Positions 7,819 to 14,913 of a stretch of DNA of 18,580 nucleotides are shown here, one piece after another. The stretch covers positions 1-18,580 of the forward strand of contig CALMIH010000005.1 of the NCBI GenBank assembly GCA_937864085.1. The letters are read 5' to 3'. The stretch comes from an uncultured Chloroflexota bacterium (GTDB lineage: Bacteria; Chloroflexota; Limnocylindria; Limnocylindrales; Limnocylindraceae). Made by a program: the position numbers and the translations under genes. Each line of letters starts with the position of its first letter. The first letter of the stretch is position 1. Below the pieces are notes generated by a model. The model was not told the DNA's origin, did no database searches, and was given only the letters and a program-made list of their open reading frames with translations.

Positions 7819-7910
7819 CGTCATGCTGAACTTGTTTCAGCATCCACCGCGAAACTCGCGACGACGTCGTTTGTGGCAACGTGGATCCTGAAACAAGTTC
7901 AGGATGACGG
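7819..7910. repeat. Inverted pair of palindromic repeats (type 3)
   Basis: The left copy is cgtcatgctgaacttgtttc followed by agcatccac (7819-7847). The right copy is its near reverse complement, gtggatcctgaaacaagttc followed by aggatgacg (7881-7909). A 33-base spacer containing gcgacgacgtcg separates them. Each copy is itself partly palindromic (tgctgaa...ttcagca). The layout matches the other two repeat pairs in this half of the window although the sequence differs. Confidence 0.65.
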
Positions 7911-7919
7911 TGGTTATAG

Positions 7920-7968
7920 TTACCGCGGCACTGCCACGTCGATCACGCGTTCGGCGACGCGTACCTCG
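7920..7968 (-). pseudogene. Gene-tail duplicate ending in VAERVIDVAVPR
   Basis: Just after the stop of the cyclotransferase-like gene, a shifted frame reads VRVAERVIDVAVPR and stops. The same tail, with mostly silent changes, ends the unknown gene at 8355. I see no start for it here, so it is probably a decayed copy or a leftover from recombination. Confidence 0.35.
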
Positions 7969-7971
7969 CTC

Positions 7972-8319
7972 CTATTGGTCGTCCCTGTGGATGTAGACGA
8001 ACGCGTCGCGTCCTGTTGCCAGCGTCACCGCGATCCGCACATAATCGTCGACCTCGTAGCGATCGGCACGTTCCAGATCGGCAATGGTGACGGCAAGCGC
8101 GGAGCCGCTGACCGAATCGCTGTCGCTGCCACGGCGAAGCACGGGGTGATCGTCCGAACCGCTGAGCGCGATGACGTCGGGATCGGTGATCCGAAGCCGT
8201 TCGATCCGGAACGCCGGCAGATGGTCCTCGACGGTTTCGAGCGTGCGGCCGAACAGCTCGATCTGGACTTCGGGCTGGCGCAACGTGCCATAGGAGAACA
8301 GCCAGTGGGTTGTGCTCAT
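7972..8319 (-). CDS. Gamma-glutamylcyclotransferase-like (AIG2/GGCT) protein
   Basis: A 115-residue protein of the GGCT-like fold. The defining N-terminal loop LFSYGTLRQPEVQ (about residues 7-19) is present, and the family's later acidic motif appears as ADRYEVDDYVRIAVTL, followed by the last strand AFVYIH. Members release 5-oxoproline from gamma-glutamyl compounds or act on related amides; the exact substrate is unknown. The ATG at 8319 fits the family start and has an AGAGAGA stretch a few bases upstream. The much longer open frame running through this gene from 10071 is an artefact of the joined sequence. The gene lies 35 bases after the stop of an unknown reading frame on the same strand. 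Confidence 0.85.
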   Translation of the reverse strand: MSTTHWLFSYGTLRQPEVQIELFGRTLETVEDHLPAFRIERLRITDPDVIALSGSDDHPVLRRGSDSDSVSGSALAVTIADLERADRYEVDDYVRIAVTLATGRDAFVYIHRDDQ

Positions 8320-8354
8320 CGCCTGATCTCTCTTCGCCGGTTCCGTCGGAACCC

Positions 8355-8469
8355 CTAGTCGTTCGGCACCGCTACGTCGATCGCGCGTTCGGCCACCTGT
8401 ACCGTGAGCCGCACCCAGTACCAGTTCGTGCTGGAAAGTCCCAAGCCCGAGGATTTTGACGTCTGGGTG
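8355..8469 (-). pseudogene. 3' fragment of an unidentified gene
   Basis: A minus-strand frame ends with the residues VRLTVQVAERAIDVAVPND. Compared with the copy at 7920, four of six nucleotide differences fall in third codon positions of this frame, which supports it as coding. The frame loses sense upstream of about 8470, where a CYTH/CHAD fragment in another frame begins. On the plus strand, 8404-8475 reads SRTQYQFVLESPKPEDFDVW, which weakly resembles an RND efflux permease segment, so the identity of this stretch is unresolved. Confidence 0.35.
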
Positions 8470-8844
8470 CCGCGCCTGATGGACCGCCTCGGCCGACCCG
8501 TGAGCCCGCACCAGCCGCTCGTTGCGCAAATATTGCGCCAGGCAGGCCCGGCCGATCTGCTGCAGCGCCGAGGCGGCGCTCGTCTGGCGCGACAAGTCCA
8601 CCGGCGCCGTCTTCGCGGGCCGCGGCCCCTCGACCAGCTCATAGCCGGCTTCGGCCTTGCTGAGCGCAGACAGGCGCAGGGGCGCGGCGACGAACAGGGT
8701 CTCGGCCAGCTGAAACAGCCGCCCCGGCCGGCCGCGCTTCAGCTCCAGTTCGATTTCAATCAGCGGCGCGGACCGGTCGGCGCATTGGATCGCGCCGAGG
8801 TCCAGGCAGACCTCCACCTCGCCGCGCCGATCCTTCACCAGGCC
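8470..8844 (-). pseudogene. Fragment of a CYTH-CHAD inorganic triphosphatase-like protein
   Basis: About 125 residues match the second half of a CYTH domain, with EVEVCLDLGAI and then IEIELELKRGRPGRLFQLAE. The acidic ELEL run is the metal-binding signature of the triphosphate tunnel fold. A SKAEAGYEL linker follows, and then the first helix of a CHAD domain ending AEAVHQAR. Full proteins hydrolyse inorganic tripolyphosphate or bind polyphosphate and run to several hundred residues. Both ends are missing: the CYTH N-terminus is replaced by LCP sequence and the rest of CHAD by the unknown tail. It belongs to the proteobacterial side by composition. Confidence 0.65.
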
Positions 8845-10071
8845 CGCCGCGTTGCGATCTGCCCGTGCATACCAGCGCATGGAGGCGAGCGCGGCGAGTG
8901 CGCTCGCGACCTCGCTTCCAGCATCAACCACACGGAGCGTGATCGCTGAGAGGATGCGCTGCGCGCGACGGATGCGGTTCGTATCGCCGTCGTACTTTCG
9001 CGCGCGCGCGAAGCCGGTCCAGAGGCTGCTCGGCACATCAAAGATGCAGCCCTCAGCAGAGGCGCCAACGACAGGGCAAGAGTCAGCGATAAAGTTCGGA
9101 CTCGTGCTACGCACCGTTGCGTTGCTCTCTGGCTCACGGCAGTTGGCGTGATACCAGCCCGAGCGCCTACCGAATCGGTCAACGCTCCCTGGACGCAGGA
9201 AGAGGAGGTCACCATACTTAGCGTTTGACGAGATGTTGATGTCGTCATAGCTCCTCTCGCTCCCCGTGCGAAGGCGGTTCGTTCGGCAGGAGGCGAAGCG
9301 GCTCTTGTCATCGAGATGGACGAGTGTTGGACCAGGGGCGAGCGTATCAAGTGTGGCGCCGAGGATATCAGCGGCGCCGAAGGTGGCGAGTACCCAGTCA
9401 TCAATCTCAATGTTGAACGCGTAGGCAAGGTTCTCGCGCACCTTCTCTGCGGCGAGCGAGGAGCGCTCCCATGCGCGCAGCTTCGGTGTCGCCTTCATGC
9501 AGAGCTGTGCATAGACAAAGAGCGCGTTCACCTTTCGGTTGAAGCGCGTCCGGCCAGGACGGCAGAAGTCGCTCGAGAGTGAGGGCTTAAGGGGGAAGTT
9601 CACCATGTCGCGCGGAATACTCAGCGCCGCAGACTCACCCGTTTCAGGGTTCACCGTGAGGAGGGTCATCACGTCGGTCCGCTCGGTGCCAGCACGGTTG
9701 CGCGGCGCACCAAGCGTGGCATCGGCGGTGGGTGACCAGATGTACGGATAGAGGTCGCTCGCCGGTGCACCGTCAACGCTCGCCGCCGCCACCTTCGGCT
9801 CAAGGCTGCGACAGCGCTCCGCACCAAGCGGTGAGTACATTTTGCGACAGCGCTTGTCGCTCCCTAAGAAGAGGAGCGTGTAGCGACCGTCGCTGCCGAG
9901 AAGTGATGGATCAAGTTCCGTAGCCTCTGCCACACCCTCTGCGGCGCGCGCAACCTGCGTTGTAACGGCCAGCGGCCCAAGGCCAGACCAGGTGGCGGTG
10001 GAGAAGGTGATCCCAGCGAGAAGTGCGAGCGCTGCGACATATGGCGCGCCGCGGTGTCCCGCGGGCGTCAC
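8845..10071 (-). CDS. LytR-CpsA-Psr (LCP) family protein, 3' end lost at the junction
   Basis: About 409 residues remain. A short N-terminus and one membrane helix (about 11-28, VAALALLAGITFSTATW) precede an extracellular LCP domain. Visible motifs are YTLLFLGSDKR, the Arg/Asp pair GTERTDVMTLLTVNP and the SIPRDM motif that binds polyprenyl pyrophosphate, then KVNALFVYAQ. LCP enzymes transfer glycopolymers to peptidoglycan in Gram-positive-type walls. Eight cysteines lie in the external domain, which is unusual. The GTG start overlaps the fabG stop (GTGA), so it is coupled to the fatty-acid operon. After about residue 409 the frame runs into unrelated CYTH sequence. Confidence 0.8.
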
Positions 10072-10817
10072 ATCATCACCAGGCCGCCATCCACCCCCAG
10101 CACCTGGCCAGTGACATACGAAGCCTCACGCGAAGCGAGATAGATCACCGCAGCGGCGATCTCGTGCGGTTCGCCGAACCTGCCGAGCGGCGTCTGCGCC
10201 TTCACGCCGTCTTTGATGGCATCAGGGAGGTCGGCGGTGAGTTCGGTGGTGATGAAGCCTGGCGCTACGGCGTTCACGGTGATGCCGCGGCTCGCAACCT
10301 CGCGCGCGGTGGCCTTGGTGAGGCCGATCATCCCCGCCTTCGCCGAGCTGTAGTTCGCCTGGCCGGCATTCCCCGCCTGGCCGGAGACGCTCGTGATGTT
10401 GATGATGCGACCCCTCTTGGCGCGCAGCATCTCCTTCACCGCCGCCTTCGTCATGTAGAAGGCGCCGGAGAGATTCGTGTCGATCACTTCGCGCCACTGC
10501 TCTGGCGTCATGCGCAAGATCAGCGTGTCGCGGGTGATCCCCGCGTTATTCACGAGCAGATCAACCTTGCCGAAGGCCTCAATCGCCTTGGCAACCACCG
10601 CAGCGGCGGCGTCTGGATCGGCAACGTCTGCCTGCAGAGCGATCCCCTTGCGCCCCTTCGCGGCGATCTCAGCGATCACGGCGTCAGCGGCGGCGGTGTT
10701 CCCCTTGTAGGTGATCAGCACGTCGGCGCCAGCGTCTGCAAGTGCAAGTGCAATGGCGCGACCAATCCCGCGCGCGCCGCCCGTCACGATCGCCGAATAT
10801 CCGTTCAGTTCAAACAT
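10068..10817 (-). CDS. fabG: 3-oxoacyl-[ACP] reductase FabG
   Basis: A complete 249-residue short-chain dehydrogenase that reduces beta-ketoacyl-ACP with NADPH. The cofactor loop TGGARGIGR is at 12-20 and NNAG at 90-93. The catalytic set is Asn115, Ser143, Tyr156 and Lys160 in YSSAK, and the C-terminus GQVLGVDGGLVMM is typical. The start at 10817 is preceded by GGAGG (10822-10826) with 4-base spacing. It follows fabH after a 54-base gap, the longest in the operon, and overlaps the downstream LCP gene by four bases. Confidence 0.95.
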   Translation of the reverse strand: MFELNGYSAIVTGGARGIGRAIALALADAGADVLITYKGNTAAADAVIAEIAAKGRKGIALQADVADPDAAAAVVAKAIEAFGKVDLLVNNAGITRDTLILRMTPEQWREVIDTNLSGAFYMTKAAVKEMLRAKRGRIINITSVSGQAGNAGQANYSSAKAGMIGLTKATAREVASRGITVNAVAPGFITTELTADLPDAIKDGVKAQTPLGRFGEPHEIAAAVIYLASREASYVTGQVLGVDGGLVMM

Positions 10818-10821
10818 GTCG

Positions 10822-10826
10822 CCTCC
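10822..10826 (-). promoter_or_regulatory. Shine-Dalgarno site of fabG
   Basis: GGAGG within AAGGAGG on the minus strand, 4 bases before the ATG at 10817. It is one of only two clear ribosome-binding sites I see in this operon; most other genes start by stop-start overlap. Confidence 0.7.
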
Positions 10827-10871
10827 TTCGCCTTGACGCTCATCAGCGTGCTCTTCTTCATCAGTTTGATC

Positions 10872-12047
10872 TTAGCGACGGCGTCCGTCCAGGTGCGCAC
10901 GAAGCGCCGCAGGGACAACGTCCGCCTTGGCCCCACCCTCGGGGCGGATCACCACGATCTTGCTCGCATCAACGCTCGCCGCACGCGCGCCGTGTGCCGG
11001 GTCGGCATCCCAGCGCGTGACGAAGGCGCCCGAGGTGTAGCCACCACCGAACGCCACGGTGCAGAAGACATCGCCAGGCTTCAGTCGCCCCGCGGCAACC
11101 GCTTCGGAGAGGGCGATCGGGATGCTCGCCGCCGAGGTGTTCCCGTACTTATCCAGGTTGACGAAGATCTGATCCATCGGATAATCAATCGCCTTGGAGA
11201 CGTGTTCAATGATGCGGATGTTCGCCTGATGCGGAATCACGAGATTCACCTGTGACGGGGTGAGGCCGGCGCGCTCAATTGCAGCGGTCGCCACCGCCGC
11301 CATGGTGCGTGTTGCGTAGACGTACGTTTTTGCGCCATCCATCTTGATCAGCGGATCGGCGTTGTCGCCCGCGCCGCCAGGAATCCAGAGCGCGTAGGCG
11401 CCGCTCGGATCAGCAGAGAGTTCAAAGCTGAGCGTCCCTGGACGTGTTGTCCCCTCCTGTCCGGCGGGAAGTTCAAGCGCCTCCAGAACAATGGCGCCGG
11501 CACCATCACCGAAGAGGACGCACGTTGAGCGATCGCTCCAATCAACGGAGCGTGAGAGCGTCTCCGCGCCAATGACGAGTGCGCGTTGACCGAGCCCTGC
11601 AGTGATGAAGCCGTGCGCAACCGCGTAGGCGTAGGCGAAACCGGAGCAGGCGGCGGATAGGTCAAAGGCGGCGGCGCGCGTGCTGCCGATCGCCCCCTTC
11701 ACTAACACTGCTGTGCTCGGCATCAAGTGATCTGGCGTCAGTGTTGCCACCACGATCAGGTCAACGTCGTCGGCGCTGATCCCAGCAACGGCGAGTGCGC
11801 GCGCCGCCGCAATGGATGCCATGGAGGCGGTCGTCTCGCCCTCCGCCGCAATGCGGCGCTCGCGAATCCCCGTGCGCGTGGTAATCCATTCGTCGCTCGT
11901 CTCCACGATCTTCTCCAGATCCGCATTCGTCAAAATCGTGGACGGCACCTCATGCCCCCAGCCGGTGATATGCGTGGTGCGATTCGGCAGCTGCGCGCGA
12001 CCGGTCGTCCCGCCAATGCGCTGCTCGTTCATGGCGTCTCCGCTCAT
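10872..12047 (-). CDS. fabH: 3-oxoacyl-[ACP] synthase III FabH
   Basis: A 391-residue condensing enzyme that starts fatty-acid synthesis by joining acetyl-CoA or branched acyl-CoA to malonyl-ACP. The catalytic triad is Cys134 in LSAACSGF, His273 in IPHQAN and Asn303 in KYGNTSAAS. Ser/Thr-rich glycine turns such as FGDGAGAIV and AFGGGYTSGAF are also normal. It is longer than the usual 310-330 residues because of about 20 extra N-terminal residues and a tail of about 45 residues after VTRWD. The ATG at 12047 overlaps the accB stop (ATGA), which supports this start, although Met6 is a possible alternative. Confidence 0.94.
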   Translation of the reverse strand: MSGDAMNEQRIGGTTGRAQLPNRTTHITGWGHEVPSTILTNADLEKIVETSDEWITTRTGIRERRIAAEGETTASMASIAAARALAVAGISADDVDLIVVATLTPDHLMPSTAVLVKGAIGSTRAAAFDLSAACSGFAYAYAVAHGFITAGLGQRALVIGAETLSRSVDWSDRSTCVLFGDGAGAIVLEALELPAGQEGTTRPGTLSFELSADPSGAYALWIPGGAGDNADPLIKMDGAKTYVYATRTMAAVATAAIERAGLTPSQVNLVIPHQANIRIIEHVSKAIDYPMDQIFVNLDKYGNTSAASIPIALSEAVAAGRLKPGDVFCTVAFGGGYTSGAFVTRWDADPAHGARAASVDASKIVVIRPEGGAKADVVPAALRAHLDGRRR

Positions 12048-12841
12048 GACTCAAGCTCGATGATCGGAGACTTGGACTTCACCAGGCGGCCGTTCTCGGC
12101 AACGATGCGCACCACGCGCCCCGCCTTATCCGACTTGATCTCATTGAAGAGCTTCATCGCCTCAATCAGGCCGATCGGCTGGCCAACACTGATCGTCTGA
12201 CCCACCGCAATCATTGGATCAGCACCTGGTGTGGCGGCGGCGTAGAAGATGCCGGTGAGCGGCGCGTTGACGAACACGCCACTCGGTGCGGCGGCGCCAG
12301 CGGCGGTTGCTGCCGTGGGGGCAGAAGAAGAGGGCGGCGCGGCGGTTGACGCCGCAGAAGCGGTTGACGTAGGTGCACCAGCGGCGAGAACGATCTGTCC
12401 GCCAGCAACGGCGGCGCGGCTGCGCACCACCACGCGGGTGCCGCCAGAGGAGAGTTCAATTTCGGCGAGGCCGCTCCCATCCGCAACGGCGGCGAGTCGG
12501 TCGATCAGTTCCACCAGATCCGCTTCGTCGCTGGTGAGCGGCGCCTGCTCTGCCGTCTGACGTGGGATGCGTAGCTCGGGTGGCTGCGCGTTCAGGCGCG
12601 GCTGACCGCGGCGCGGTCGCGGCGGCGTAGTCTGCATCACGGGGCGTGGTTCACTGCGCTCTGCGTCACGGCGCTCAGTGGCGAATCGCTCCACTGGTGG
12701 CGTGGATGGCTTCGCCGGGCTGATGCCACTACTCGGTTGCGGCGCCGCGGCACCACCGCGCGCGCGTCGCGCCGCCTCACGCGCCGCATCCAGCGCCCGT
12801 AGCGCACTCTTCTGCAGTCGCTCGCGACGCTTCTCTGCCAT
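12044..12841 (-). CDS. accB: Biotin carboxyl carrier protein of acetyl-CoA carboxylase
   Basis: A 265-residue BCCP. The C-terminal biotinyl domain (about 188-265) has the motif LIEAMKLFNEI with the biotin-accepting Lys230, and the mobile-thumb region before it (YAAATPGADPMIAVG) is typical. An acidic helix at about 103-120 (SDEADLVELIDRLAAVA) is the usual BCCP N-terminal element, followed by an Ala/Pro/Ser/Thr-rich swivel linker at about 144-187. Unlike the roughly 156-residue E. coli protein, it has about 100 extra N-terminal residues that are very basic and Pro-rich. The start at 12841 overlaps the fabF stop by one base (TGATG); a start at 12856 is less likely. Confidence 0.92.
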   Translation of the reverse strand: MAEKRRERLQKSALRALDAAREAARRARGGAAAPQPSSGISPAKPSTPPVERFATERRDAERSEPRPVMQTTPPRPRRGQPRLNAQPPELRIPRQTAEQAPLTSDEADLVELIDRLAAVADGSGLAEIELSSGGTRVVVRSRAAVAGGQIVLAAGAPTSTASAASTAAPPSSSAPTAATAAGAAAPSGVFVNAPLTGIFYAAATPGADPMIAVGQTISVGQPIGLIEAMKLFNEIKSDKAGRVVRIVAENGRLVKSKSPIIELES

Positions 12842-14151
12842 CAGCGACCCGTCCATTTTGCAAGAAGCAATGCCGCGTTCTGCCCGCCGAATCCGAACGC
12901 ATTCACGAGCGCAAGGGCAACCTCTTGGTCACGCGGCGCGCCGGTGACAATGTCGAGCGCGCCAACGAGTGGGTCGGGGGCGCTGAGATTCAGGGTGGCG
13001 TGGACGCGCTTGTCGCGCATCGCGCAGATGGTGGCGGCGGCGCCGAGCGCACCGGCGGCACCGAGCGTGTGGCCGATGTTCCCCTTGGTCGCGGTGATGC
13101 TGGCACGCAGATGTGCGCGGTCAGCTGATGCGGCAGTGGCAGCATCAGCCGCGCCCGTGAGGATGGTGCGAATCGCATCGAGCTCCGCCTTGTCGCCCTC
13201 TGGCGTTGAGGTGGCGTGCGCGTTGACGTGGTCAATCTCGCTCCCCGCGCGTCCCGCCTTCTCTAGTGCTCGACGTGCGGCGCGCACGGCGCCGTACCCG
13301 CCAGGGGCTGGGAGGGTGATGTGCTGCGCGTCCGCCGATGCGCCGTAGCCAACGATTTCGGCGAGCGGCGTGGCGCCGCGGGCAAGGGCGAGGTCGAGTC
13401 GCTCAAGAAGCAAGATGCCAGCGCCTTCGGACATCACGAAGCCGTCGCGCGCGCTGTCGAACGGTCGCGATGCGGCGGCAGGATCGCCGCCCGCAGCGCT
13501 ACTCCCACTTCGTGAAAGTGCACGCATATTGTTGAATCCGGCAATCACCACAGGGTGCAGCGCCGCTTCGGCACCACCAGCGAGTGCGCGCTCAGCATCA
13601 CCACGACGAATCGTCTCGTAGGCTTCGCCAATGGCGTGACCGGCGGTGGCGCAGGCGCTGACTGGCCCAAACGATGGGCCTTGCGCATTGACGTGGATCG
13701 CAACTTCGCCCGCCGCCATATTGCCGATCGCTCCTGGAATCAAGAATGGCGAGACGCGACCCGCCCCCTTCTCGCCGTAGTTCAGCGCCTGTTCAAAGAG
13801 TGTCGTTGCACCACCAAGTCCTGAACCGATGATGGTTGCGGTGCCAAGGGCGAGCTCATCGCCCAGTCGCGCTGGGAGACCCGCGGAGATGAGTGCCTCA
13901 ACAGAAGCGGCGATCGCAAGGTGTGAGAAGCGATCGAGTCGCTTGATCTGCTTCGCCTCAAGGATGTCGGATGGATCAAAGTTCGGCACCTGTCCGCCGA
14001 AGTCCACCTCTTGTCCGGTCAGGTCGAGGCCTTCAAGCCGGCGAATGCCAGAGCGTCCCGCGAGGAGACCGCTCCAGAGCGCATCCACGCCGCGACCGAG
14101 TGGGGAGAGCGCCCCCATGCCGGTGACAACAACGCGATGCGCCGTGTTCAT
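12841..14151 (-). CDS. fabF: 3-oxoacyl-[ACP] synthase II FabF
   Basis: A complete 436-residue elongating condensing enzyme. The Cys-His-His active site is Cys167 in VSACATAGHA, His312 in VNAHATSTPEGD and His361 in KGNIGHTLGAAGA, with Lys356 as the supporting residue. The length is a little above the usual 410-415. The ATG overlaps the upstream phosphoesterase stop (ATGA) and its own stop overlaps accB by one base, so it sits in a coupled chain. Confidence 0.95.
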   Translation of the reverse strand: MNTAHRVVVTGMGALSPLGRGVDALWSGLLAGRSGIRRLEGLDLTGQEVDFGGQVPNFDPSDILEAKQIKRLDRFSHLAIAASVEALISAGLPARLGDELALGTATIIGSGLGGATTLFEQALNYGEKGAGRVSPFLIPGAIGNMAAGEVAIHVNAQGPSFGPVSACATAGHAIGEAYETIRRGDAERALAGGAEAALHPVVIAGFNNMRALSRSGSSAAGGDPAAASRPFDSARDGFVMSEGAGILLLERLDLALARGATPLAEIVGYGASADAQHITLPAPGGYGAVRAARRALEKAGRAGSEIDHVNAHATSTPEGDKAELDAIRTILTGAADAATAASADRAHLRASITATKGNIGHTLGAAGALGAAATICAMRDKRVHATLNLSAPDPLVGALDIVTGAPRDQEVALALVNAFGFGGQNAALLLAKWTGR

Positions 14152-14897
14152 CGCACCATCTTCCCTGTGCGTACGGTGGCAGCGCGATACGCGTCGCCTG
14201 CGAGTCCGCGCGCCGTGAGCGCATCGCTCACTGCGTCCGTGTCGTACGTTGCGCGATGAATCTCGGCGCTGATCGTGCCAGCGTCTGGATCAATGTCGAT
14301 GACGGCGAATGCGGCGGAGGCCTCACCGTCATATGGGAGCCCCGCAGATCCGGCGTCCACGATCACCTTCCACCCGTAATCCTTGACGCGTGCCTGATGG
14401 GTGAAGCCAACGCAGACAAGGCGCGCGTCGGTCTGGCCGATCAGCTCCAACGTGGTGGACGGGTCAAGGTCGGCGCTCAACGGAATGGTGCGCGAGCCTG
14501 GCGAGGCGTGGCAGAAGGTGACGCCGATCTCGCCGTAGCGGATGCGACGCTCCGTTGGGAGGGAGCGCAGCCACTCAATGCGATCGTCATCAAGTTCATC
14601 CGATGCCCACTCAACTGAAGCCTTCAGTGCTGGCGGGAGTCCGCCAGCGAGGCTTGGGAAGCTCGCCGCGTAATCAAGGTCGGCCACCGCAATGTCGCCA
14701 GTGCCAGCAGTGACAAGCGCACCGCTCGACTGCAACTTGCGGATCAGGTCAATCGTCTCGGTTGGCTTCGGCCCGAAGAGGGCGTGATCGCCAAGGATCG
14801 CCACCTGGTCCGGCTTCAGCGAAGGGAACTTCGCCACGATCGCCTCAAGTGCGGCGAGATTGCCGTGGATGTCGGAGATGACAAGGACGCGCTTCAT
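14148..14897 (-). CDS. Metallophosphoesterase-family protein with altered active site
   Basis: A 249-residue protein of the calcineurin-like / YfcE-type phosphoesterase fold. Motif I is intact (SDIHGN, Asp9 and His11), as are motif II (LGDHALFGP, Asp37), motif IV (FCHASPG, His130) and the late family signature DAGSAGLPYDGE. However, the GNHD motif reads GTGD (65-68) and GHTH reads GFTH (164-167). By family knowledge this removes two ligands of the second metal and the catalytic His, leaving the first metal site whole. The protein may therefore be a ligand-binding pseudo-enzyme or have a changed reaction. The start at 14897 gives MKRVLVISDIHGN; the gene is 16 bases after fabZ and overlaps fabF by four bases. 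Confidence 0.85.
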   Translation of the reverse strand: MKRVLVISDIHGNLAALEAIVAKFPSLKPDQVAILGDHALFGPKPTETIDLIRKLQSSGALVTAGTGDIAVADLDYAASFPSLAGGLPPALKASVEWASDELDDDRIEWLRSLPTERRIRYGEIGVTFCHASPGSRTIPLSADLDPSTTLELIGQTDARLVCVGFTHQARVKDYGWKVIVDAGSAGLPYDGEASAAFAVIDIDPDAGTISAEIHRATYDTDAVSDALTARGLAGDAYRAATVRTGKMVR

Positions 14898-14913
14898 TGA
14901 TGTACTTCCTCTC

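Noticed and set aside
7804..8358. 184-residue plus-strand open frame
   Set aside because: Runs through a repeat pair and antisense to the GGCT-like gene, which has a clear family signature.
8404..8949. 181-residue plus-strand open frame
   Set aside because: Apart from its first 25 residues it is the antisense of the CYTH/CHAD fragment; only the start is noted as a weak finding.
10023..11255. 410-residue plus-strand open frame
   Set aside because: Antisense to fabG and fabH, both with full catalytic motifs.
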